DNA of 64,000 nt from CBDDKZ01 sp965230415 (GTDB lineage: Bacteria > Bacteroidota > Bacteroidia > Cytophagales > JAAEPT01). A program made the translations under genes and the position numbers. Below, one piece after another: positions 16,558-26,202 of the stretch. The notes beneath the pieces are model-generated. The model was not told where the DNA came from and searched no databases. It saw only the letters and a program-made list of their open reading frames with translations. The stretch lies in assembly GCA_965230415.1 (NCBI GenBank), contig CBDDKZ010000001.1, forward strand, positions 1 to 64,000. The letters are read 5' to 3'. The stretch's first letter is position 1, and each line of letters begins with the position of its first letter.

Positions 16558-18096
16558 ATGGCAAAATTCTTTTTCAGTCTCTTGTTTATGATTAGCAGCT
16601 TTGCAATATGTCTAGCAACTGAAACAAAGGTAAAGACTGATGTCGAAAGTGTAACTGTTTATCATTCAGGTGCGCTTGTGCTACGCTCCGGTTCTATTCA
16701 ACTCAAGCCCGGGATAAACGAACTGGTGTTTGAAAACCTTTCTTCCAAAATTGTTCTTAATTCACTTAAAGTTACCAATAAGGAAGTGACGGTACTTAAC
16801 AAATCACTGCTGCGGAAAATAAGTAAAGAAGACTATAAGCAATTGATGGATAAAAAAGAAGCTTTAAACAAGCAGTTATTGTTGATAGAATCGAAGTTTA
16901 CAGAAGAAGGTTTTGTAAAAGACGTGGAAGAGCTAGAAAGTATAATCACATTTTACTCAGAAAGAATACTGGCAACAAAAAAAGATTTACGCGCTGTAGA
17001 GCAACAAATTAATGACGCCAATCTCTTACAAAACATCAAACTCAATAATGATGATGCCGCTATTCTAAAGCTGACCATTTCTTTGGAATCTCCTTTAATT
17101 GCTCCTTTAAAACTACAGTATGTATGTGGAGGAATAGGTTGGAGCCCTGCTTATGATATAAATGTGGCCAGTCCGGGAAATAAAACCATAAAATTCAAGT
17201 ACCTGGCTAAAATCATGAGCCAAACCGGTGAAGACTGGAACGATGTCACGGTGCATTTATCTTCCTCATTTCCTTTGGAATCCCCCACATCTTTGCCTAA
17301 ACCAGATCGTCCCTGGGTACTAAGAGGTGACAATAACTACAATTTCAGACCCCGTACATTTGAGCAACAACAAAGAAGTTCCAAAAAACAGGAGATAGAA
17401 CAGCTAAAAGGAGTTGAATATGTAGAATTAAAAGTTCCTTCATACCTGAAACTGCGTACGCTCAAAGACAAATACTCCATACAGTCGAACAAAACTGTAT
17501 TTACATTCCCTATTCTTACAGTAGACCTTCCATGTAAATACCACTATTATGGCTATCCGAATAAGGACCCGGAGGTTTATTTGGTAGCAGAGGTTTTTGA
17601 CTGGGAGTCTATTGGCTTCGTTGATGGAATTGCTAATATTACGTTTGCGGGCAATGACATTGGAAAATCTGTAATAGCTTTCAGCGAATCAAAAGACACA
17701 CTCATGCTATCCGTGGGACGGGACAATAGTGTGTACATGAAGCGATCTGAAATTGCGGACCAGAAGTATTTTAAGATTACCACCATAGGTAAAAAGAGAA
17801 AAATCACGTACGCATACCAGATAGAACTTAAGAATAACAACGACTTCCCTATAGATTTTGAGTTGGTAGAGTTAACACCTATTTCTCAAACAAAAGCAGC
17901 CGAGGTCGAAATCGAGCACGTATCGGGAGCTCAACTTGATAAAGAAAATGGTATTGTTTCATGGCAATTGAACCTTGCCGCAGGAAATTCATCTAAAAAG
18001 AAATTAATTTACCGCATTGATATGGATGCCAATTATACGCACTACAGCCAACGTCAAAAAGCGAAGTACAAAAGCATATCCACACCAAGGTTTTAG
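16558..18096 (+). CDS. DUF4139 domain protein (mucoidy-inhibitor MuiA type)
   Basis: A 512-residue secreted protein with an N-terminal signal peptide (FFFSLLFMISSFAICLAT). The early VESVTVYHSGALVLRSGSIQL is the DUF4140 strand start found in MuiA-type proteins. A coiled-coil (about 90-160) follows, then DUF4139 (about 180-505), whose IGWSPAYDI motif (after YVCGG) and TGEDWNDVTVHLSSS are diagnostic. The function of the family is unknown; it is common in Bacteroidota and has been linked to mucoidy inhibition. A hydrophobic pattern near the end matches the beta-rich DUF4139 fold. It ends 38 bases from the convergent GH43-like gene. Confidence 0.88.
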   Translation: MAKFFFSLLFMISSFAICLATETKVKTDVESVTVYHSGALVLRSGSIQLKPGINELVFENLSSKIVLNSLKVTNKEVTVLNKSLLRKISKEDYKQLMDKKEALNKQLLLIESKFTEEGFVKDVEELESIITFYSERILATKKDLRAVEQQINDANLLQNIKLNNDDAAILKLTISLESPLIAPLKLQYVCGGIGWSPAYDINVASPGNKTIKFKYLAKIMSQTGEDWNDVTVHLSSSFPLESPTSLPKPDRPWVLRGDNNYNFRPRTFEQQQRSSKKQEIEQLKGVEYVELKVPSYLKLRTLKDKYSIQSNKTVFTFPILTVDLPCKYHYYGYPNKDPEVYLVAEVFDWESIGFVDGIANITFAGNDIGKSVIAFSESKDTLMLSVGRDNSVYMKRSEIADQKYFKITTIGKKRKITYAYQIELKNNNDFPIDFELVELTPISQTKAAEVEIEHVSGAQLDKENGIVSWQLNLAAGNSSKKKLIYRIDMDANYTHYSQRQKAKYKSISTPRF

Positions 18097-18134
18097 TCAC
18101 TGAATATAGTATGATTACCTCTTTTGAAAGCAAG

Positions 18135-19226
18135 CTACTTCAATTGTTCTTCAATGGACTTTGCCGGATCCCATTCTTCGAGATAATGTAACTTTGCCTC
18201 TTCGGTTTCTGCGTCAAAAGTCATAGGCAACCATAGATACCTTGATCTGTCAATGTTTTTGGGGTCGGGTACAAACCACTGATCGTACATCACCATAATA
18301 TAATCGGCCTCGGGGACGGCAATCATATCGGTGATTTGACTGTGCCATGAACGCTCTTTGCTTACAATCTGCTTACGTCTAAACGGACCTACCGGACTAT
18401 CTGCTACCATGATGGTTGTCTCAGTTGGTCCAAAACCATCAACTCCGGAAGTTGCTAACACATATTTACCTTTAAAATACACCATCGCGGGAGCCTCCTG
18501 CTTTCTCTTCATAAGCATGGTTCCGGTCTTTAATGATGTCAGATAGTCATCTGAAAGACTATCTATACATATATCGAATCCTGTATCGTCATAATAAACA
18601 AAGCCATTCCCCTGCTGGTCTTTAATTACATTTAAGTCTCCTACGTGCCCATTGAAAGAACCGGCTTCCACCACACTTAAATGCTCAAAAGGCCCTGTCG
18701 GACTATCAGAAACAGCCACCATCAACAAACATCCCGGATAGATAGGATAGTAGTAGTGATACATGACATACTTCTTCGTTTTTTCATTGTACAAAACATG
18801 AGGACGACTAGTTACATACAAAGACATAAACCCCTTTTCGGGAGCTTCCATTGCTTTACCCTCGTACTTCCAGTTCTTTAGATCTTTAGAGCTGTAACAA
18901 GAATAACCATCAAAAAAACGTTTCCATGTCGCAGGATCTTCACCAGGGTTATAGACGCGCTGATTAAACATACCTCCGGGATTTATACCCATATCTCCTC
19001 CGTACCAGTAATAAGTAGCACCCACCTTCAACATGCTTCCCGCATGCGCACTGATATAGTTTCCTTCTGTATCGGTCCAATCCGAAAAGTTCTTCAAAAC
19101 CCTTTTAGGGGTGGGATGTTCCTCTATTTTCCGATTAGGACGCTTTAAAGAATCCAGAGGTTCCTGTGCAAAACTTAAAGAAATTAGTAAGCATAAGGCG
19201 AAAGAGCTCAGTAATCTGCTATTCAT
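18135..19226 (-). CDS. GH43-like beta-propeller glycoside hydrolase
   Basis: A 363-residue secreted enzyme with a signal peptide (LLSSFALCLLISLSFAQ). It shows the five-bladed propeller pattern of GH43: AHAGSMLKVGATYYWYGG (60-77), repeated CYSSKDLKNWKYEG (about 110-123), a central acid GDLNVIKD (D198 region) and EAPAMVYFKGKYVL with the general-acid candidate E244. HAGSM and EAPAM patterns match GH43 enzymes of exo-galactanase and related types. No SusCD or regulator is next to it. No transmembrane or sorting domain is present, so it is probably periplasmic. Substrate is not certain. Confidence 0.8.
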   Translation of the reverse strand: MNSRLLSSFALCLLISLSFAQEPLDSLKRPNRKIEEHPTPKRVLKNFSDWTDTEGNYISAHAGSMLKVGATYYWYGGDMGINPGGMFNQRVYNPGEDPATWKRFFDGYSCYSSKDLKNWKYEGKAMEAPEKGFMSLYVTSRPHVLYNEKTKKYVMYHYYYPIYPGCLLMVAVSDSPTGPFEHLSVVEAGSFNGHVGDLNVIKDQQGNGFVYYDDTGFDICIDSLSDDYLTSLKTGTMLMKRKQEAPAMVYFKGKYVLATSGVDGFGPTETTIMVADSPVGPFRRKQIVSKERSWHSQITDMIAVPEADYIMVMYDQWFVPDPKNIDRSRYLWLPMTFDAETEEAKLHYLEEWDPAKSIEEQLK

Positions 19227-19436
19227 TTGGTAAGTAGTTTCTAAATACTGCCTGGTAAAACTAAGAAATTACTGAGAATTTTTAAGTATTCACCCGACTT
19301 TAATCAATACAGGATGATAATTCTCATTAACCGGAATTTGTGTTTTTCTTTCTGTAAAAGGTGTTCATACCAACCATTTATAAAAGCGATATTTGAATAC
19401 CTACTTAAGAGCAAACAATGCAATCTCTGGTAGGAA

Positions 19437-20528
19437 ATGATTAGTAACGTAAATTTTGAAGCCATGACACAAATAGATAAGAGTAAACCGGTATTAGTAA
19501 CAGGTGCAACAGGTTATGTAGCCGGCTGGATTGTAAAAAGATTACTGGAAGAAGGTATTACGGTACACGCCGCAGTGCGCAATCCCGATAACAAAGCTAA
19601 AATCGCACACCTTGATGAACTAGCTTCCAAAAGCAGAGGAAAAATAAAGTATTTCAAATCGGATCTCATGGAGGCCGGCTCTTACTTAAGGGCGATGGAA
19701 GATTGTGAACTGGTTTTTCATACCGCATCACCATTCACAACAGCAGTTAAGGATCCACAGAAAGATTTAATAGAACCAGCCGTTCACGGAACCAAAAATG
19801 TGCTGGAAACTGCCAACCAGACACCTTCTGTGAAAAGAGTGGTCGTTACAAGTAGCTGTGCCGCCATTTATACGGATGCGATTGAGTGCCAATCTTCTCC
19901 AAAGGGAATGTTAACAGAGGACATTTGGAATGAGTCCTCGTCACTGGAATACCAGCCCTACTCCTACTCCAAGACTTTAGCCGAAAAAAAGGCATGGGAT
20001 ATAGCAAAAAAACAATCACGTTGGGATTTGGTAACCGTAAACCCCAGTTTTGTGATGGGTCCCACACTAAACCCGCATGGCACCACCTCCGAAAGTTTCA
20101 ATATACTTAAACAAATGGGTGACGGCACCATGAAGGCCGGAGTGCCTAAAATGGGCGTAGGAGTCATCGACGTACGAGATTTGGCAGAGGCTCATTTCAA
20201 AGCCGGTTTCACACCAAATGCCCACGGCCGTTACATCACATCGGCTCACAACACGAACTTCCTTGATATGGCACTGGCACTACAGCCCAAATTCAACGAC
20301 TACCCTATTCCAAAACGAGCATTGCCAAAATGGCTTTTAATGATTATTGGTCCAATGGCCAATAAACTATTTACCCGGAGACTCATAAAAAACAATGTCA
20401 ATATTGAGTGGAAGGCAGACAACTCCAAAATTAAAAGTGAATTGGAAATGTCTTTCAGGCCACTTTCAGAAACGATGCAGGATGCCTTTCAGGTTTTAGT
20501 TGATAATCAAATCTTAAATGCTGCATAA
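19437..20528 (+). CDS. NAD(P)-dependent extended-SDR dehydrogenase (DFR-like)
   Basis: A 363-residue extended short-chain dehydrogenase of the dihydroflavonol-reductase-like class. TGATGYVAGW (20-29) is the nucleotide-binding loop, SSCAAIYT and YSYSK (Y-x3-K) are the catalytic regions, and NPSFVMGPT follows. The start may be the inner ATG at base 19464 (MTQIDKSKPVLV), which matches homologues better; the outer ATG adds nine residues. The family reduces carbonyl groups of small aldehydes or ketones (for example methylglyoxal-like compounds), but substrate is not predictable. It lies 30 bases before the SDR gene at 20559 and probably shares a transcript. Confidence 0.87.
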   Translation: MISNVNFEAMTQIDKSKPVLVTGATGYVAGWIVKRLLEEGITVHAAVRNPDNKAKIAHLDELASKSRGKIKYFKSDLMEAGSYLRAMEDCELVFHTASPFTTAVKDPQKDLIEPAVHGTKNVLETANQTPSVKRVVVTSSCAAIYTDAIECQSSPKGMLTEDIWNESSSLEYQPYSYSKTLAEKKAWDIAKKQSRWDLVTVNPSFVMGPTLNPHGTTSESFNILKQMGDGTMKAGVPKMGVGVIDVRDLAEAHFKAGFTPNAHGRYITSAHNTNFLDMALALQPKFNDYPIPKRALPKWLLMIIGPMANKLFTRRLIKNNVNIEWKADNSKIKSELEMSFRPLSETMQDAFQVLVDNQILNAA

Positions 20529-20558
20529 CAAACATTTTTAACTTAAAAACAAAAAATC

Positions 20559-21383
20559 ATGAGTAACACAATTTTAATAACAGGGTCCAGCACAGGAATC
20601 GGACGTGCGTCGGCCATTAAATTTCAAAAAGAAGGTTGGAATGTCATAGCCACCATGCGTTCACCGGAAAAAGAAACAGCGCTAAACCAACTTGACAACG
20701 TTCTTGTGACACGATTAGATGTTCAGGAACTGACCTCTATTAACGAAGCAATTGAGAAGGGCATAGCAACTTTTGGTCAAATTGATATCGTTCTTAATAA
20801 CGCTGGGTATGGTTTAATGGGCACCTTCGAATCAGCTTCAAGAGAAAGTGTAGAAAGACAATTTAGTGTTAATGTTATTGGTTTATTCGACGTAACAAGG
20901 GCAATACTTCCCCATTTCAGAAAAAATCAAAGCGGAATGTTTATCAACATTTCCTCTATTGGCGGTAAAATGACTTTCCCTCTAATGCCTTTGTATCACT
21001 CTACCAAATTCGCAGTTGAAGGTTTTTCTGAATCACTTCATTATGAAATGGCATCAATAGGAGTAAAAGTGAAACTGGTAGAACCTGGCGGCGTCGCTAC
21101 GGACTTCGGTGGACGATCGCTCGATTTCCAACATAACGATACCCTCGGTGAGTACAACGCCTTCGTAGGAGGTGTTATGGGTAAATTTGAATCCATGATG
21201 GATACTCAGAGCATGAGCAAGCCTGAATTGATTGCAGATGTAATATTTAACGCGGCTACAGATGGTAGCGATCAATTGCGCTACCAGGCAGGTGCCGATG
21301 CAGAACAGTTACTGGGAGCCAGAAAACAAATGAATGACAGTGAATTCATCGCTATGATGAAAGCGCAGTTAGGACTGAATTAA
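20559..21383 (+). CDS. short-chain dehydrogenase/reductase (classical SDR)
   Basis: A 274-residue oxidoreductase with a classical SDR plan: TGSSTGIG (8-15) for the dinucleotide, NNAG (about 82-85), a serine in NISSIGG, and the catalytic YHSTK (Y-x3-K). The segment VEPGGVATDFGG is typical of the cofactor-exit loop in many SDRs. It has no signal peptide. Homologues are annotated as SDR family oxidoreductases of unknown substrate. Adjacent to another NAD(P)-dependent dehydrogenase (19437), both likely involved in small-molecule or detoxification chemistry, but I cannot name the reaction. A strong hairpin follows its stop. Confidence 0.9.
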   Translation: MSNTILITGSSTGIGRASAIKFQKEGWNVIATMRSPEKETALNQLDNVLVTRLDVQELTSINEAIEKGIATFGQIDIVLNNAGYGLMGTFESASRESVERQFSVNVIGLFDVTRAILPHFRKNQSGMFINISSIGGKMTFPLMPLYHSTKFAVEGFSESLHYEMASIGVKVKLVEPGGVATDFGGRSLDFQHNDTLGEYNAFVGGVMGKFESMMDTQSMSKPELIADVIFNAATDGSDQLRYQAGADAEQLLGARKQMNDSEFIAMMKAQLGLN

Positions 21384-21403
21384 CAGCCGTTACTAGTCAG
21401 AGC

Positions 21404-21444
21404 GGCGGGTTTTCATAAGTCTTACCATAGACGCAAAACCCGCC
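21404..21444. terminator. hairpin between convergent genes
   Basis: Arms ggcgggtttt (21404-21413) and aaaacccgcc (21435-21444) pair perfectly over 10 bases with a 21-base loop. It follows the SDR stop by 20 bases and faces the T9SS gene ending at 21548. The long loop lowers the confidence, but the location and a T-tract in the 5' arm fit a terminator for either direction. Confidence 0.45.
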
Positions 21445-21547
21445 CGCTAGTTCCTCCATACTTTTTGAGTCCCCTAAAACCTCCTGCAACAATCTATTAT
21501 AGCCTTTCTTGCCTCAAATCCGGTTGGGAAACATGGACTATTACGCA

Positions 21548-22702
21548 CTACCTGACACAAACTACACGTTTTATTGTATGCAATTCCTTTTGAACGATTA
21601 ATTGATACATACCAGCTTTTAACGCTGTTAAATCAATTTGAAGGGGAGGATTCATAGCTTCGAATACCACGTTCCCTAATTTATCAATCACTTTCAAGGC
21701 ATCCACTTCGCTTGTCATGTAGATCATACCGTCAGTAGGAACTGGGTAAAATTCAAATGCATCACTTTCTAATTGATCCTCTGTACTTACAATGCAATCG
21801 TTGTCCACATAAATAGTTACGCATGCGGTATCTTCACAACCGTTCATATCCTGTCCTCTAACACAATAAGTAGTCGTAATATTGGGAGCGGCTATGGGGT
21901 TGGGCACAAATGGATCACTTAAACCCGCTGAAGGACTCCATTGAAAAACAGGAGCGCCACTTGCTTGTAGTTGCACATTTTCTCCCTGGCAAATCGTGTC
22001 GTTTGGGCTCACTTGCATTTCAACTTCTTCGACAGTCACTACTACCAGGTCTTCATCAGCACACTGACCTGTAATATCATATCCTATGACCTGATAAAAA
22101 TACTGGCCCTGAGGAGGGATCGCAATTGGGTCAGGGACATTAGAATTGTTGAGATGAGTAGCAGGACTCCATGAATACTGAAAAGCACCTGTAGCCGTTA
22201 ATTGTGCCGCATCTCCACTACAAATTAATACGTCAGGCCCCGCTTTCACAATAATACCCGTAAACATTCCTCCAAAATGCGCACGCCCCCAGAGTACATC
22301 TGCCGATACGCACTGAATAATCAAGTAGTCATAATCTTCTAAGCGAATAGAATCTGCTATCAAAAATTGCTTCTCACCGGTTATGGAATCGCCCAAATCC
22401 TGCCCACCATTATCATCTTGCAGCGGTTCGGTGGTAACCTCTAAATATTCACCATTTTGATCAAGACGTTCGGTAGTAGCTAAATAAACACGCAATTCAA
22501 GCCCCTGTATGGTCGCAAAATCAGATAAAAAATTCACAAAGGTTTCACCTGCTTCGTTGGTGCGTAGTTCTACAGAACCCTCGACAGGGTATTCGTCAGG
22601 TTCATCGACGGCGCTTAAGACTCCTGCCCGATGACATTGAGCAATAAGCGCATTGTTAAACAACAGCACATTAAAAAGTACAATAAAACTTATTTTTTTC
22701 AT
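21548..22702 (-). CDS. secreted DM13 protein with two Ig-like repeats and a T9SS type A tail
   Basis: About 384 residues from the start at base 22702 (MKKISFIVLFNVLLFNNALIAQ signal; seven extra residues upstream look like an artefact). The next 130 residues match a DM13 domain: AGVLSAVDEPDEYPVEGSV, a LRVYLATT strand and IIQCVSADVLWGRAHF with its Cys. DM13 is thought to bind haem or take part in redox. Two Ig-like repeats follow: ICSGDAAQLTATG.FQYSWSPA and ICQGENVQLQASG.VFQWSPS, each with a Cys. The C-terminal FEFYPVPTDGMIYM to ELHTIKRVVCVR is a T9SS type A sorting domain. It should be exported by the type IX pathway. Upstream DNA is shared with the sortilin-like gene at 25981. Confidence 0.8.
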   Translation of the reverse strand: MKKISFIVLFNVLLFNNALIAQCHRAGVLSAVDEPDEYPVEGSVELRTNEAGETFVNFLSDFATIQGLELRVYLATTERLDQNGEYLEVTTEPLQDDNGGQDLGDSITGEKQFLIADSIRLEDYDYLIIQCVSADVLWGRAHFGGMFTGIIVKAGPDVLICSGDAAQLTATGAFQYSWSPATHLNNSNVPDPIAIPPQGQYFYQVIGYDITGQCADEDLVVVTVEEVEMQVSPNDTICQGENVQLQASGAPVFQWSPSAGLSDPFVPNPIAAPNITTTYCVRGQDMNGCEDTACVTIYVDNDCIVSTEDQLESDAFEFYPVPTDGMIYMTSEVDALKVIDKLGNVVFEAMNPPLQIDLTALKAGMYQLIVQKELHTIKRVVCVR

Positions 22703-22843
22703 ATTTGATTGGTTTTGGTTCAATAATCAAGATTGGTCAAAATACGACTTTTTAACAAAAAATAAGAAAAAACTTTATTCGGTGAATTGCCGGATAAAAT
22801 TATTACTCAAATAACGAACTGTCTAAAATCTGCGACAAGCTCA
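22693..22843. repeat. duplicated upstream block, copy A
   Basis: This 150-base block covers the start codon and upstream region of the DM13 gene. It is closely related (about four in five bases, one or two small gaps) to 26193-26341, which lies upstream of the sortilin-like gene on the same strand. Identical or nearly identical stretches include ttgccggataaaattatt and aatcaagatt. It is direct, same orientation, 3.5 kb apart. It likely carries the same promoter and regulatory sites for both T9SS cargo genes. Confidence 0.8.
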
Positions 22844-23185
22844 TTCGATTCAACTTTTTCAATATGGAAAAGGGATTCAGTAGGTTAGTAAACGCTCATT
22901 ATTGATCTGCGTTTACACTTGAAAAATGAAGGCAAGGCGCTCTTAAAAGCATAGAACAGCTTGTTTCACCCTCATGTTCTCAGTCGTCATCTATTCAATA
23001 ACTCTTCAGGGTAAGTTGAATAATCAGGGTTAATGTACGTGCTTTCCGGCATGTTTTCTCCAGATCGAAATCTGTCTCAGAGAGAAAATGAACAGCTAAT
23101 ATTATTTCGGTTTAGTTAAAATAAAGGGGAGATTCCTGGAAATGCTCCCCATTACTATCAATTATTCAAATTTTAAATACCGTTG
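22844..23185. other. intergenic between two minus-strand T9SS genes
   Basis: Besides the repeat block, this stretch holds no coding frame of note. It contains a possible terminator for the sortilin-like gene (see 23126-23150). The rest is A/T-rich DNA without recognisable features. Confidence 0.5.
23126..23150 (-). terminator. candidate terminator of the sortilin-like gene
   Basis: Arms ggggag (23126-23131) and ctcccc (23145-23150) pair perfectly. Read on the minus strand the hairpin is followed by tttatttt. It sits 36 bases beyond the stop of the sortilin-like gene. The stem is short (6 bp), so support is moderate. Confidence 0.45.
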
Positions 23186-25981
23186 TTATTGTTTGTAAAC
23201 CTTGCCAATTTTTCGGCTATGTTGACTTTTCAGTTCAAGATAGTATAGGCCGAAATTTAAGTCGGAGAGGTCGATAGTGATCACTGCTTGTTTAGCTAAT
23301 TTTTGTGAATGCAATTTCACACCATTGCTAGTGAAAAGTGTATATTCATAATCTTGTAATTCATCATTGTTAATAAATAATTGCCCGCTGGTAGGGTTTG
23401 GATACAAGTATTGGTCAAAATCTTTATACGACGTATTACCACTTACAACATCCGGAATAAATTCTGCACTGAAAACACCGTTACCATGAGTGGCCACTGC
23501 AACCATTCCATCTGAACGTGCTCTTACCATACGTACGGGTACATTACCGATTTGGTCGGCAGCTTGTTGCACCCAAACGGTACTGGTACCGTTCAATTCG
23601 TTCGTGGCATACAAACCTGTACTTGTTCCCGCGAAGAAGACCTCATCATTCTCAATTTTCAAGTTTTCGAACCAATAAACAATAGGGCCGGCTCCGGAGC
23701 CATCCTCATTTTCTTCCAAATTACCACTAATATTGGTCCAGGTGGCTCCGGCATCTTCTGTCATAAATAAGCTGGGAACGCCAAAATTCGAATAGGTAAT
23801 AAACCAACGATCGCCATTGGCGGGATCTACTTTCACACAATTAATCCATGCGGATTCTGCTCCGGCAGCCGGCGTAAATAAATCCCTGGCATCGGCGACT
23901 TTGTTAAAGCGGGCTCCGGGGCTATTGCAGTCTTCGCAAACATATATACTGCCATCTCGCGTCCCCAAAACTACCTTATTAGCCGGCGTCACACAGACAT
24001 CAAAGTTCGAAAAGGCAGGAACAGTAAAATCACCTAATACTTTCTCCCATTCTACGCCAGGTTGAGAAAGCCAGAGGACATCTTGATTACCTACCGGAAT
24101 TGATGAAGCATTGGGCAAATACCAAAATTCATTGCCATAGATCGTGTAAACCATATCGTTATCATTGGGGTCCAGCCGTAATGGATTTACGAATTGCGCA
24201 TTGGGATCTCCGAGTTGCCCCCTGTTAAGCACGGTAACCGACGAACTGATATCGTCATTGGCATCTAATTCGGTCCGTATGATATTGGAAAAAATCACAG
24301 AAGTATACATTACCGTTCGTCCGGGTAAATTGGCTATTTCCCCATATCCACCTTCATTGACACTTGCTTGCACCCATTTATGCTCAAAGGCGGTGTCTAA
24401 AGACACTCTAAAATGGTTATCCATGAAACCGGCGACAATTTCCGGTCTTCCAGGTACTGGATGTAATGACACGCCGAAGGATTGACTGCTGATTAAGTTG
24501 TAATTGATAGATTGCCAATTAACAGGTGTTTCGTCAGGATCATTATTTAAATTATTTTCCGTAACATGAATGCCTCCGTCAGATAAAGAAAACATACGAT
24601 TGGCATCATTTGGGTCAAAAATCAAAGCATGTATATCTGGGTGATGATTTTTATAGATTTCGAATCTATTGTCAATAGTGAATCCTCCAATTTTCGTTGT
24701 GTTCATAGCGTCGTTAAACCCCGAAGTGGAACGCCATAAATTGGATCCACCTATAAACACTACATTCGAATCGTTCGGATGAACTTCAACACAGAGATTA
24801 TAACCTCCCTGAGGATTGAAGGTTCCTATAGGCGAGGGATTTGTTGGTAAATTCGCAGATAAATTAGTCCATGCTCCTCCATTGTTCAGACTTCCACTTT
24901 GGTCACCAATGCCCGAGGTATAGTTATAACGAAAAAAGTAATGTTGCGATTTACCGGCAGCGATGAAATATACGCTAGGGTTTGTTCCCTTACCTGAACC
25001 GATGACCATACGTTGAACATCATTTTTATCGAAAAGTGATGGCGCACTTATTTCTGTCCATGTGTTACCATTGTCTCCTGAACGGTAGATACCTGTTAAG
25101 TTACCAGGTAATGCATTGTAACGGTTACCAATTGTGGCATAGCAGACACCGTCTTCAGTAATGTAAACATCTGTGTCAGTGGTAGTTAAAATTGATTCAG
25201 AACCTAAAACAACGCTCCAACTTGCCCCATCATCGCTTGATTTCAGAATGGCACCACTAGCTGCCACATACAAATCTCCCGTTTGCGGATGGATCACGAT
25301 ACGCCAGGTGCGATCGAATATATTATCCAAACGAGGAGTATTTCCTATTATAGTAGCAGGTAAAGCTGACCAGGTGCGTCCTCCATCTTCAGATTTGTAT
25401 ACACCGCGTCCGCTATAAAATCCATCATCAAAATCAAATGTTTGAATGACTGAAGCAGTGTTACCAAAGATTTCCCCACCTGAGTAATACCAAATATCTT
25501 CAAATCCGGACCTGGGATCTTGTATAATGGATGTAACAGAAGGATTCTCCGCAATTGTTGAGATTTTTTTCCAGGTATCACCTCCGTTTTCGCTACGCCA
25601 TAACCCTCCACTCACACTACCCACCACCATCACTTGAGGATCTCGGCTATCGATCACCATTGCTCGCATACGCCCTCCTAAATCGAAGGGCCCACGATGC
25701 TTCCAATTTACGTTATTTACATCGATTCCGTTTGAATTTAAGCGCTGGGAAGCAGCTTTCTTGCTATTTGCAAAAGCCAGCGTTCTTTCTTCTATATTCA
25801 CGGGAATCTTGCCTGTTCGCGGATCAGCATATCGCTGTTGTAAGAAGCGTTCCTTTTGAAAAGGATTGCCTTCAAAATGTGCTGACCACTCTTCGTTCGG
25901 CTCCATTGACTGTGCAAGACCTGTTAATGATAATACTAAAGACGCAAGCATTAACATATTTTTTTTATATAAATTTTTCAT
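23186..25981 (-). CDS. sortilin/BNR-like beta-propeller protein with T9SS type A tail
   Basis: A 931-residue secreted protein with signal peptide (MLMLASLVLSLTGLAQ). The central 750 residues carry repeated beta-propeller signatures of the sortilin/Vps10-BNR type: GGLWRSENGGDTWKKIS, GVYKSEDGGRTWSALP, AILKSSDDGASWSVV, GIYRSGDNGNTWTEIS and SLFMTEDAGATWTNIS (Asp-box pattern SxDxGxTW). The C-terminal YLYPNPTSGQLFIN to SRKIGKVYKQ is a T9SS type A sorting domain. Such proteins are usually surface-attached or secreted; none has a confirmed function here. Upstream sequence is duplicated with the DM13 gene, and the divergent sigma factor at 26470 may regulate it, but this is inference. Confidence 0.88.
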   Translation of the reverse strand: MKNLYKKNMLMLASLVLSLTGLAQSMEPNEEWSAHFEGNPFQKERFLQQRYADPRTGKIPVNIEERTLAFANSKKAASQRLNSNGIDVNNVNWKHRGPFDLGGRMRAMVIDSRDPQVMVVGSVSGGLWRSENGGDTWKKISTIAENPSVTSIIQDPRSGFEDIWYYSGGEIFGNTASVIQTFDFDDGFYSGRGVYKSEDGGRTWSALPATIIGNTPRLDNIFDRTWRIVIHPQTGDLYVAASGAILKSSDDGASWSVVLGSESILTTTDTDVYITEDGVCYATIGNRYNALPGNLTGIYRSGDNGNTWTEISAPSLFDKNDVQRMVIGSGKGTNPSVYFIAAGKSQHYFFRYNYTSGIGDQSGSLNNGGAWTNLSANLPTNPSPIGTFNPQGGYNLCVEVHPNDSNVVFIGGSNLWRSTSGFNDAMNTTKIGGFTIDNRFEIYKNHHPDIHALIFDPNDANRMFSLSDGGIHVTENNLNNDPDETPVNWQSINYNLISSQSFGVSLHPVPGRPEIVAGFMDNHFRVSLDTAFEHKWVQASVNEGGYGEIANLPGRTVMYTSVIFSNIIRTELDANDDISSSVTVLNRGQLGDPNAQFVNPLRLDPNDNDMVYTIYGNEFWYLPNASSIPVGNQDVLWLSQPGVEWEKVLGDFTVPAFSNFDVCVTPANKVVLGTRDGSIYVCEDCNSPGARFNKVADARDLFTPAAGAESAWINCVKVDPANGDRWFITYSNFGVPSLFMTEDAGATWTNISGNLEENEDGSGAGPIVYWFENLKIENDEVFFAGTSTGLYATNELNGTSTVWVQQAADQIGNVPVRMVRARSDGMVAVATHGNGVFSAEFIPDVVSGNTSYKDFDQYLYPNPTSGQLFINNDELQDYEYTLFTSNGVKLHSQKLAKQAVITIDLSDLNFGLYYLELKSQHSRKIGKVYKQ

Positions 25982-26166
25982 TGAAAAAAATTTTGGTTCT
26001 TTATACAGACGGTATCAATTAATAGATGTAAACTTTATGCTCTTCAATATTTATATTTTTTTCCAGGAAAAGTCATTCAAATTGAACTACGTTGCACATT
26101 AATTACTATATAAAAGTGGCAATAGATGGTTCATAGGCCTTTATGATGTCTTTAGAAAGAAAATAA

Positions 26167-26202
26167 CTAATGATTAATCAATTGAAAACTTAGTTTTTTC
26201 AT
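26167..26202 (-). pseudogene. short leader or gene remnant (MKKLSF...)
   Basis: Inside copy B of the duplicated block a minus-strand ATG (26200-26202) begins MKKLSFQLINH and stops after 11 codons. In copy A the matching ATG begins MKKISFIVLFN, the signal peptide of the DM13 gene. The parallel suggests a truncated duplicate 5' end, or a leader peptide kept for regulation of the sortilin-like gene 185 bases downstream. Confidence 0.4.

Noticed and set aside
25555..26102. Plus-strand frames antisense to the sortilin-like gene
   Set aside because: They lie opposite the confident start of the 931-residue gene and its signal peptide and have shadow-frame composition.
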